A stretch of DNA of 64,000 bases. Source: Chaenocephalus aceratus. Taxonomy: Eukaryota > Chordata > Actinopteri > Perciformes > Channichthyidae. This document shows positions 44,488 through 56,400 of this stretch, one piece after another; the first letter of the stretch is position 1; every line of letters begins with the position of its first letter. The DNA is taken from NCBI GenBank assembly GCA_023974075.1, contig CM043791.1:641001-705000 (forward strand). Direction: 5' to 3'. Made by a program: the position numbers and the translations under genes. The notes under the pieces are model-generated. The model saw only the letters and a program-made list of their open reading frames with translations, was not told the origin of the DNA and searched no databases.

Positions 44488-47400
44488 ATGAAATGGATGT
44501 TTAAAGAGGACCATTCCCTCGGTAAAGGGGATTGGATTATTATGAAACAAGAGATGCTCTTGTCATGTCATGCGCCCTCCTTTCTGTTTTGCTCTCTATG
44601 CTATTCTGCCATATCATTCCACAGTGGTGCAGCGATGCATGCTCTTCTTACAGCAAATGACTGATCCATACGGCCTAACCTTGCATGACTAGCAACACAT
44701 CCTTTCCTTTAAGTCAAATAACCGCTGTCAACACCGGCTTCACCTTTAATACAACACATTAGTCAGCTGTTTTGAGCTTAGGAAACGTGCCTTTCGTTTG
44801 CATGGAGACTGTTCTTTGCCAAATTGTATTCTATTGTATGACAATTAAGTGTCGCCTTGTATATCATACTGATAGATAATTGCTATTAGTGTACAAGTGA
44901 ATTGGCCTAAAATAAATAGACTTTTAGATGAGCAGCTCCACTAAATTGGAACAGTCTGCAAACCTGTTTGAAACTGAGCACTTTGGTTCCCCTGCATCAC
45001 TCTGAAACTCGCTGGGTGCCATGCTGTCTGATACTCACGGTACCTGTCACTGTGAACAGAGTCTGTAAACTGTACCCTGTACATTATGTTGTCATCCTTA
45101 TTGTTGTTCTGTTGTTTCTATGTTACATGTGTAACTGATGTCCTGCAGGGCACCCTGAAGAAGAGATCTTTTGATCTCAAGGGGCTTCACCTGGTTCAAT
45201 AAAGGCTACAAACAAACAAACAAAATAGCCTGCTCCACAAAGCACTTTTACTCAAAAGTACATTTGAGTTGTAACTGTTTGCATGGCTTCACACACATGC
45301 TCCCGCTCTACTGCTTTGATTTACTGAAGAAGAGAACATTTAAAGCAGGACAAATACAAACGTTAATTAGTTTGAAAGCAGTTGTGACGGTGTACCAGAG
45401 GTGGGAGATGTACCCACATATTGTACTTGAGTAAAAGTAGAAGTACCAAAGTGTAGGAATAGTATTATCATCCAGATATACTTCAAGTAGCGACAGTAAA
45501 AGTAGTCGTTGTGCAGATTGGTCCATTTCAGAATAATATATATATGTTTTATAATGATTGATCATGAAAGTGTTCTCAAAGATGGTAAAGGTGCAGCTAG
45601 TCTGAAGTACTTTGTAGACTGCAGGGTAGCTGGTGGATTTACTCCAGGTGGAACTAAAGTCTGATTCAACACTTGATTATATTTCACATCATTCATCCAC
45701 ATCTGTGAAGTAACTAAAGGGATTAAATACATGTAGTGGAGGAAAAGTACACCATGTACCTCTGAATTTAAGTGGGGTAGAAGTACACCATTTACCTCTG
45801 AATTGTACAAGTAGAAAGTAGCAACAAATTGAAATACACAAGTAATGTACAAGTACCTCAAAATGATACTTAAGTACGGTACTCAAGTAAATGTACTTAG
45901 TTACTTTACACCACTGCAGTGTACATAGATAGAGTTTAAGAGTGTTTGAAAAGTTGTGCATCTTTAACGTCTCCTCTTGCATGCACATTTTAAGGGGAAT
46001 ATTCGGTTACCAACATTTCTAAGGGACTTCCACCAGTTCTCAGACAGTGGGGTAGATTGTTTTGCACCTCCAGACTTTATTTGTGTCCCTCTTGTTTCAG
46101 CTCCTCTTCAGATAACTTCTCCTTTGTAAAGAGACGCTGGTCTGGGAGAGGTGCTTCTAAAAGTAGCCTCTTATCTGGGCTAATGAAGGCCTGCCCAGTG
46201 TGGAGCCTCTTATCCCCCCCCCTGAGGCCTGTTCACTGTCTGCTGCCCCAGCTGCTGTGGTGTCATGGAGTGAAGTATACAGCATTTACTCAAGTATTGT
46301 ACTTAAGTATGATTATAAGGTACATGTACTTTACTTGAGTATTTTCATGTGTGCTGCTTTTGCTTCTACTCCACTACATTTAACAAGCCAACATTGTACT
46401 TTTTACTCGACTTCATTTATCCGACAACATTAGTTACGTTACAGATTCAGATTATTCGCTAATAACAATAATATAAACAAACTATGATAAATAATTAAAA
46501 GACAAGATATTCAGCAGTAGTATACTAGGAGGCGTGTGGAGCAGTGGATAGTGCGTTGGTGTTGGGATCAGGGGGCACAGGTTCAAACCCCACTGCAGTC
46601 AGCATGTCGTTGTGTCCCTGGGACGCTTCAAAATGCTCCTGTGGGGATCGCCCACAGTGCTGAGTGTGTGAGTCGCATCATCAACACAATCCACTCAGTT
46701 CATGATTCTCAACTGAGCTGTTAGCACTTTTGGTCCTTCAAGTATATTTTGATGCTGATACTTTGTACTTTTACTTTAGTAAGATTTTAAATGCATGAAA
46801 ATTACTTGTAACTGACTATGTTTACACTGTAGTAGTTGTACTTTGACTTAAGTACAATGTCGGACTACTTGCTGCACACTAAGCAAGTGTCCTGGAGATA
46901 GATGAGTCTCTGGTGATGACAGAGATCACTTTGTTAAAGTGGATTTGAGTCATACTAGTGGAGCAGATAACAAGGTCAATCGTTCAAATGATGATACAAG
47001 CATGAAACTTGGCAGGAATATTTATTTTATGTCACTTTATGAGAAAAAAGTGCTAGCCACTTGAAATTCCAAGATGGCGGCCATCTTGGAAAATGGCCAC
47101 CCCATAGGTGACATTTCCTGATAACTTTGGATAGATCTGTCCAATTCAGTAGGTCATGGTGGCGATTTATATGTTTTCAACACTGGCGAAACAGATTATG
47201 ATATCAAAACACATGTATGATGTGGTATTAACCCCTTACCTGCCATATGTGGCAGACTTGGATCTGGCATGGATACCTCAGCTACAGAAGGAGGTGCAGG
47301 ATTCTTCTTGTTGAAGAAGGCCGGTGGGATGTTCGTGAACGATTCAGGAAGCTCAGGCACTTTCTTTGCCCTGCTGTCCACAACTTTGGGTGGGGCACGT

Positions 47401-50400
47401 ACTTCTCCTTTGTTATCCGAACTTGGATGCTGGAACATTGAAATGCTTGTACCATGGAAGGATGTACTAGCTGTGGTTGCTGTTGGATTGTGATCAATAT
47501 TGTCCATAGCAGAGGTGGTGAAAATTTGCTTACGTAGAACACAACTCCTTCTTCCACATACTGGTTTACAACAGATTCGCCTAACTGGGCAGATATTTCT
47601 AAGACCCTGTCATACGAAATGCTGATACCATTCTCATGAAGCTTGTCAATAAGTTGTCGTTTTCTCGTCTTGGCGAACACTATCATCCCAATGTATACAG
47701 CAAATGGTGTCTCACGGTCTTTGGAATGCCGGTGGATTGCTGATCCATCTCTGTACTTTGTGTAGCAGTTATACTGCAACAGTTGTGCAATAGCTAAGTC
47801 TGATTTTACTACACCATGTTTCAGATGTGACTTAATATCGACACCGTGTTCGATATTACACACAAACTGTAGAAGTGAGGGAGGAATGGATTCTTCACCA
47901 GCTCCTTCCTTGAACTGATTGTTGAATTTGGTCTTGTGATTAAGCATCTCTTTACGTATGATATCAGCAGCTTTAGCTAAGTGTATAGCTTCACCATATT
48001 TACTAGCATCAGCAAGAATTGAGCCTATGTCATTTTTGAATGCTATCAGGACATCGCGTCCTTTCTGATGCGCTTCAAGCTCTGGAATACGCGAGAGTAA
48101 CTGTTCCTTTAACCTTGTTGAGTTCACGTCCGGAGAGTCCACACCGAGTTGCTCTAATCTCTGCTTGTACAGTGTAGCTAAATCTGCCAGCCTGAATATA
48201 ACTGGATCTGTTCCCTCGGTGGCAGCTCTGGTGTCAGTGATGTAGATGATAAGTTCTGAAAAAGCAATGGGGTATAACTCTTTACCTGGCTTTTTGCAGC
48301 TCTGCTCTTGCATAATCAAATTATGATGGGCTCGTTCTCGATTGTATACAGCTACAAGGCAAGCAGGATGATATTTCAACTCCAGCGCAACAGCATCGCC
48401 GGCACTGAGCTTTGCGAGGAGCTTTCCATCATTCAGAGTCCTGGCACACTCATTGAGTCTTTCATTCAATTGCATTGTCATTGCTTGTCGTAAAGTTGAT
48501 GTTTCGGCCTCTTCTTCACACAAAAAGCATACTGATGATGCTTTTGGTGGATCTGATGTTCTTTGCCTCTTACTGCGGTTCTCTTCTCTGCACGTAGAAG
48601 TACTTGCAGTCGCTCTCTTCTGTGTCCTTTGTAGCTTTGTGTTATTGAACAACAATCTACAGCTTTGGTGATATTTTGCTCTGTTTCGCATCAGTGTTTC
48701 TTTTATACCACCACCTTCATCTAGTCTGGCTGGGTTAAGTGGAATCGGCATATCATTGATGGCATGAAACAATGGCACATTGTTTGCAATGTTGGTATAA
48801 CCAGCATAGTCCTGTTCCCTTTGGAATGAACTTAGTGGTGACATTAACTTTTCCTCTGTATCATTCTGACAGAGGCAACATTTCGTCCAGTTTGTTTGTG
48901 GTTTTGATTTAGCTTGAGTATCCATAATTTGTAACTAAGAATGGCAAGGTCGAGGGTTCATCCTTTTACCACCTTGCGTTAGTGCAAATTGATGTATGGG
49001 ATACAGCTAGGTTCATGCACTTGCCCTACACCTAGCCCGATCGTTCATCCAATGTCATTTAAATCCCGTGCGATCTGTACACCATCCGGATAACTACATG
49101 TAAAACCCCCGTTATCCTTGGCTCGGCTCTCCCGCGCTGGCACATCCTGTCGGTTCAGGTGCGGGTATCTAACATCTGAGGGGTTCATTAGATAGCATTT
49201 GGGATACTAAACCCACGGTTTAGCTGACATGACTCGCCTTTCGCACCACCACTATTTGTGGAAACACCCCCGCCACGAGAAGGCTAGGGTTGGAGCTTGA
49301 CTGCCAGAGGCTTTGTTTCGCTTGCCATTTGGGGCATTTAGAAGGCAAAGAGAGCTCATCCTCTTTGCCACCCCGGCATTAGCAGTCCTTTGGAGGGGCA
49401 ATTCTAACCTTCCCCGTCTATAACGAGAACCAATTTACTTGTATTCGAAGCCTGCACAATAGTTGTCATTTGACTTCTTTATTGTTACACAAGTCCTAAA
49501 ATTGATTTATTGGTTCAACAAATCGATCAATACACTCAGGAATCAGCTCTAGCAAGGTCAAAAACCTATAAATCGACACCAAGATGAAATAAATCCGACA
49601 TCTCTGGCGATTTCTATGGTTAAAATTTGTTTTTTTCATACCCTGGCGGCCATCTTGGAAAAAATGGCCGCCATGTTGAAAATCCACGTGGCTAGCACTT
49701 TTTTCTTGCAGAGTGATCCTAAAGGAACGTTCCTACCAAATGTCATGCTTGTATCACCATTTGAACGATTCTGCCAAAAAATCACACTTATCTGCTCCAC
49801 TATACCTATTCAACCATCAGTTCTGAAATGATTCACACTTGGTGTAAAGTTGCATCCTGCTCAGAGCCTCGTCTCCTTGTCTGGCCAGGCTGCTGGGTGT
49901 TCTCATGGAGCACTGTGTCAGTCTGTGTTTGGCCGTGAGGATGAGAGGAGGCTCCCCGGAGGCCGCTCTTAGCCCTTTAATCCTGACTTCCTGTTTGTCT
50001 CCCGTCTCTCCCTCAGAGCACCGATGTGTGGAGTCAGCCAAAATACGCAACAAATATCCGGACAGAGTCCCGGTGAGTAGGGCGGAGGGGAGCTTAGGCT
50101 CAAATTCATCCACTTCATCATTTCAACAAGATATGTCAATTCAACAAGTTTGAATTCAGGATAAGATTAGATCAAGTTTACTGATCCTGCTCAGGGGGTG
50201 TCAGAGAAGTACACACATATTATATAAGTACACATATATCCAAGTAAACTAAACTACAAACCCAATTCCGATGAAGTTGGGACGTTGTGTAACACGTAAA
50301 TAAAAACAGAATAAAATGATTTGCTTTTTGATCTAAATTCAATTGAATACACTACAAAGACAAGATCTGTAAGGTTCAAACTGATACACTGTATGTATAT

Positions 50401-53400
50401 CCATACAGCTGGGGCAGGGGCAAGTGTACCACTGTGTTCCTCACTCATTTGATCAATACGCCTTTGGGAACTGAGGACACTCTTCATTTCAAACCTTTAT
50501 TTACCCAGGTGTATCCCACCTGTAGGAGACCTGCTCAAGTAGTTCCACATGAAACATACAAACATAAACAGAACAACAAAAGGACATCTTACAGCATCAT
50601 TACAGGGATTACAATTGACTCACTTAGCCGGAGCTTTGTAGGTGGAACTACTTCCCGTTCTTGCTTGATGTAAGACTTCAGTTGCCCAACAGTCCGGGCC
50701 TCAGCTGTCATAATGCTCCACACATGTTCAATGGAGACCGTCTAGTACTCTCACTCTATTCCTGTGAAGCCACGCTGTTGTACCACGTCCAGTTTGTGGC
50801 TTGCATTATCTCGCTGAAGTAAGCAGGGACGTCCCGGAGAAAGAGGTCACTTGGATGTTGCTCCAGAACCTGTCCTTTCAGCATTAATGGGCACTAGCAC
50901 CAGACCATCACAGACGCTGGCCTTTGAACTTTGCGCTGATACAAATCTGGATGGTCCCTTTCCTCTTCAGCCCGGAGGACACGGCGTCCACGATTTCCAA
51001 AAAACAGTTTGAAGTGTGGACTCATAAGAGCACAGCACACTTCTCCACGCTGCGTCAGTCCATCTCAGAGGAGCCGGCGGTGTTCCTGGGTGTTGTTGAT
51101 ATATGGCTTTGGTAGTTTCAACCTTCACCTGTAGACGTAGCGACACACTGTGTTTACTGACGATGGTTGTGATGGAAAGTTCTGAAGCAACGGAGACGAA
51201 ACGCAGAGAGACACGAGGAGAGCAGGAACTTTGATGGCAAACACTGATGGTTTATTTGGAGTTTCGGCCGGACATGTGCTGTGCCACGAGTTGGCACTAC
51301 AGATGCCAAACCAATTGTGAAGATCTCTACCCAGCCCAGACCCATGTATTTAGCTGGTTCTGAGAGAATAATCAACATGCTGCATAACAAGATACAACGG
51401 GCCAAGCACTACAAGCTCTACCAGCTGCCGCCAACAGGCAGGAGCAGGGAGACAGCAGAGAGCACAGCAGCCCAGGTGTGCAGGCCCGTGCTCAGTGAGG
51501 TCCGTAATACTGATACACGGGTCAGAGCTATGGGCCTAGGCACATATTTCCCCAACAATGGTTTTCAGTGTTCGAAGGTCACTGGCATTACATGTTGGTG
51601 TCCCGCCTATCCGCTTCCATGCAGAGATTCCTCCGGATGCTCTGAATCTTTTGATGACATCATGGACTGTCGATGATGAAATCCCTAAATCCCTACGTTG
51701 AGAAAGGTTCTTAAACTGTTGGACTATTTGCTCACGCAGCTGTTCTCAAAGTGGTGAACCTCTCCCCACCCTTGCTTGTGAACGACAGAGCCTTTCTGAT
51801 CTTCTTGCGTGGATGATAATGTCTTTATGATATATATATAGTCTATAGGTAATACCTGTACAACTCAAGCCTGATTGTTCATTCTTTAAATGTGTGTGCT
51901 CCAGGTGATCGTGGAGAAGGTGTCCGGCTCTCAGATCGTGGACATCGATAAGAGGAAGTACCTGGTGCCCTCTGACATCACAGTGGCCCAGTTCATGTGG
52001 ATCATCAGGAAACGGATCCAGCTGCCTTCAGAGAAAGCCATCTTCCTCTTCGTCGACAAAACCGTCCCCCAATCCAGGTGCGAGCCCCCCCCCCCACATC
52101 CTGCAGCTGGAATGAGGGCAGCATTCTTTCCTATTGCTTTTCATATCTATATCATACGTGGCTTGAAGCACTAAAACAAACTTGTTGGCAACAGAGCCAA
52201 AGTGACGTTTTCTGTCTGAAGGTTTGATTATAGATTGAATACTTTTCTGCTGTGCGTTCCTAAAGGGTTATCAAATACTTATTGCAGGAACTGATCAAAC
52301 TAGATCAAGTGAGTGTGTCTCTGTAAATGCACCTTACATTGATCTGAAACCAAGATTATGGTTTACCAAGTAGTCCAAACACATGTGATTTGTTTTGGCT
52401 TATTTAGTTATTTGATCAATATCTAAAACACGTATAATGAAGTATATTTTATATTTGTTTTTCAGCTGTAATACTGTAGCTCTTGTTTATTTGAGTTTTG
52501 ACTGGTTCTTTCGTCATCATCACAATTACAGACACTAATATACAGACATCTCTAAAATATGATCAGTTCTTCACTATACTTCTGAGAAAGACTGCTGACC
52601 ATTACATAATTACAACAATAATAATATCTTTATTCATATAAGACCTTTAAAAACAGAGTTTACAAAATGATTAAAGCAAAGCAAAAGCAGGTTACAAAAG
52701 GAATATAAAAACAGCAAACACAGAGCAATCAAAAGTGAGCCAAAATGAAGGGAAAGTCAACACACACACACACACACATTTATTTTGACAGGCTGTCATC
52801 CTACGACTACAACTATCTCACATTCACACACATTGTTTTTTTCTTCACATCGGCTTACGTTAAGAATGTGTTCGGGCCTGCACGTTCTCTTCATATATAT
52901 CCATGGCCTACACATTAAGATAATATTATTAGAGAATTATTATATCATTATATAATTTCTCCTGGCAGGGCCCAAGTCCTGGATGGTGGGCCTGGCCCCC
53001 CAGGGCCTGCCCTTGATGCCAGGCCTGTCTCAGGGGAGTATATGTGCGCGATGTCTGCGTATAAAAGAAGGGAGAGGTTGTGCTGCTACATGCTTTTTCA
53101 GTGGGAGCATGTATCTAGAAAAAAAAGTTCGACCTACAATTACATTTTGAGAGACAACTCAGGTATTGTGAGTAAAAGAAGATTAGTGGTTATCAGATGC
53201 ACGGGTCAGGTTTTACAAATACAAACCTCAAAAATAGAACAAACCTTATACCAGTCAAATCCGGACTCCTGATGATGTGTCATTAAACCATGGACTGTAT
53301 ATATAAAGAATTAAACACACAGGTTACTCAATTACTGTTGAGTCACACATCCTGCTGAGATAAGGTCTCTTCAGACGCTAGAGCTACAGAATGCACCGGG

Positions 53401-56400
53401 GAAACAATTGGTTTGCTGTTGTGGTCGTATAAATGCCATTGTTGCTTCTGTAACATGCTCGAATGCAGCACACTTGAAAAGCAAAACCTCTTCCGATGGG
53501 GATTGAAGCAGAATATGTTCTTAAAAATATACGGAGAACATTTTGTAAAGGATTACATCTATCCTTATGAGGTGGAAACTGGCAGACTATAGAAACATGT
53601 GGTGCAACATGTAGGGTCCACACCAAGCCCCCAGGGCCAATAGAGTCTGTCTGCAGACCGCAGCAAGGAGGCGTTTCCTATAGGGGCGTTTCCTATAGGG
53701 GTGGATCCTATAGTGAACGACGGGAGCCGACTCTCGCCCGCGAACGAGACGTTTTTTGTTTTGTTTTTGCGGAGGGATCTAGATCGGCATGAAGGCACAT
53801 TATGCAATATGCAATGTGGACATTATCCCGCTTATTACACATGGCCATATTCTCAACAAAGTAACGACATGACTCCCAATAATAATTGAAATGCTTTTAT
53901 GGATTTAGAAAAAGACTTTATTGATTTAAAAAATAGTTTTTTGTATTGATTTAAATTGACATGCATCCGCTAAGAAAAGTAGTCCGTTGTTACTGTTTGA
54001 ACTAACGTAACAATGGCAGGAACTGCTTCTATAGTGTTTTTTGAGGAGCTTTTTGATTACAGATTTGAAAACATCGTTGCTTGCTTTAAAAGTAGCACAA
54101 TTCATTATGTCAAACCTTGAAAGATATCCCTGCCCTAATGCCAAAAGTAACTGGCAACTGAATATATGTCGCCGTAGCTATGATGTCTATATCTGGACCG
54201 CTGAGTTGATCTCAAAGCACGCTCCCCTCTCCTGCAGGGAGAAAAACTATATTTATATACTTTATATAGGTTGATACAGTAGCCCCTTTTTTTAAATAGT
54301 TTTTATAGGTGTTGCTATCTGTTTTGTGTAGCGTGGTTCTACAAGCAAGTCAATGCATTCATTGGGTGGTATCAGAGAGTTACACGGGTCTGTAAATGCA
54401 ATGAAAACAATTGGCCACAGCAAATCATTTATATTAAACATGTAATTTTTACTTTTGAATACTTTAGTACAAAGGATGTCTTGAATAATTTAAGTGATAT
54501 ATGTGTACACATATAAATCATTAGTCAAAACAGCGCTACATTTGATTTAATTAAAAGGTATAATATGTGGTAAACTGAAGAGCCCTTTGGGAGCCGAAAG
54601 AGCCGGCTCTTCTTGGTGAGCCAAATGATCCGGCTCAGCAAGAAGAGCCGGAATTCCCATCACTAGAACAATGACTTCTTCTGCGAGGATTTATAAAAGC
54701 AGCTGGATAAAAAAAGTTAGGAAACGCCCCTATAGGAAACGCCTCCTTGCTGCGGTCTGCAGACAGACCCATCTCCCCAGGGCGGGGGGCGGGGGGAAGC
54801 ACAACGGCTAAATGGGGATACTATAAATGCCCTGTCAGTCTGTGGCGACATTGGGCACACACATTTCTTTTTCACATTGACTCACATGGAAAAGAGAAAT
54901 CTGTCAACGAACTAAACACTTTTATATCTTTTATTTAAATCATTAGGGTCTTAAAGCTGGACCCAGAGTGACTCCTAACCCTCATGGGATACTGTGAGCT
55001 GCTGCCAATGTTTTGTTCAATAAAGATATAACAAAAGAAATACAAATTAAAACGATATGTTACTGCCAGTGTTTCCCGTTAAAAGTGCTCGACTGTCCAC
55101 ATGAGGTGCGTTGTGGGAAATGTTGCAGGAGACCGAATGTAGTGTCTCCAGTTAGATAACATGTGTGTGTGAGTTACTAAGGCGACGGCTGAGCACCCAG
55201 TGAGCTTTCACACAGAGACTCAGCAAGGAGTGGCACTGAGGCTCAGCACCGTGACGCAGAGCAGCAAACCACTCACTGCTACACAATAACCAGGTGTCGC
55301 CAAAATAAAGAAAAGGAAATTATTCATACCTTATGGATTACAACTTTAACCCCTTTATATGTTTCTAAAAGTGGCATCGTGTTTGTTTAGTCTTACATGC
55401 ACCTGACAAGTGAACAGACCCACACATCTGGCAGCCTCACATATTCTCCTTTTTAGTTTCAGCTTCCTGAAACGAGAGGCCGTGCTGCGACCGCTGAGCT
55501 GAGGCTCCTCATACTCTGATACACTGCTTCCTATCAGTGGCCTGTCTGCACATCGTGTAGTCGTGGGATACGTCTGGGTTACAGATTGCTCAGTGCAGAT
55601 CACATCCCCATGAATGAGTCAACAGAGGGAGATGAATAGGAGCCGAACATAGATACGACAGGCATCACTTCCTGTCCGGCTAATAATGGACATTGTCACA
55701 AGTTAGACACTTCTATTGTTGTTTGTTTGGCTCATCTTAACGGTCCTGTCGGACCGCCTTCCTCCAGGCCCTTGGAATCAGCTCACTTTAGGCGGTGCAA
55801 GCAGAAACAATCTAAGTAAATAAGTTGCAATAGTATTTAAAAAATAGAAACGTATAAGGATAATGAAAAACAAGTATTTTTAAGAAACAATTTAGCATTA
55901 AAATAAGAACATAAAGACAAGTATTTACACCAAATCTTTGTTTAAATATACAAAGAACCTTTAAAGCTAAAAACAAAAACACTTCACCATACTATTTATA
56001 AAGTATATGTGGCGACAAAAACACCTTTTAGTAGGGAAGCTGCTTGTAGTGTTTAAATACACAGGGAAATACCTTATACCAGTACAACACCAGTTACACT
56101 AATGTGTGTGCATTTTATTGGCAAAAATCCAATAATAATATCGTAACAATTTATACTATTAATATTGTCCACATATAAACTGTTTCTGATGGATATATAT
56201 AAGCGTACATACATGGTTGGTTGTTTATAAATCATTTTAAGCATTTAGTGTATTTTGTATTTCTGGTACATATTTGCTGACTTAGCCATTTAGCGAACAA
56301 CATGCTAGCAACAACAGCAGGCACTTTCCCTCCACTGAGATTGGCTGTTGATGTCTCTCAGCTGATTTACTGGTTGTTCTCTAATGCACACAGGATGAAG

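Larger units (their letters stand above)
46956..49802 (-). mobile_element. 2.85-kb TIR transposon of unassigned superfamily
   Basis: TAGTGGAGCAGATAA at both ends, inverted, in terminal repeats of about 140-150 bp (ATCGTTCAAATG, GATACAAGCATGA, AAAAAGTGCTAGCCAC are shared by both arms). A 3-bp TAC flanks each side. Each arm holds a near-palindromic AAGATGGCGGCCATCTT block. A long minus-strand frame fills the interior. It sits in gabarapl2 intron 1. The parts form a complete cut-and-paste element apart from one frame break. Confidence 0.8.

Noticed and set aside
44248..44550. Minus-strand 100-codon frame
   Set aside because: Antisense over gabarapl2 exon 1 and its 5' UTR; no domain.
46536..46640. 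tRNA gene suggested by A and B boxes
   Set aside because: The boxes belong to a tRNA-derived SINE; no cloverleaf with acceptor stem was seen.
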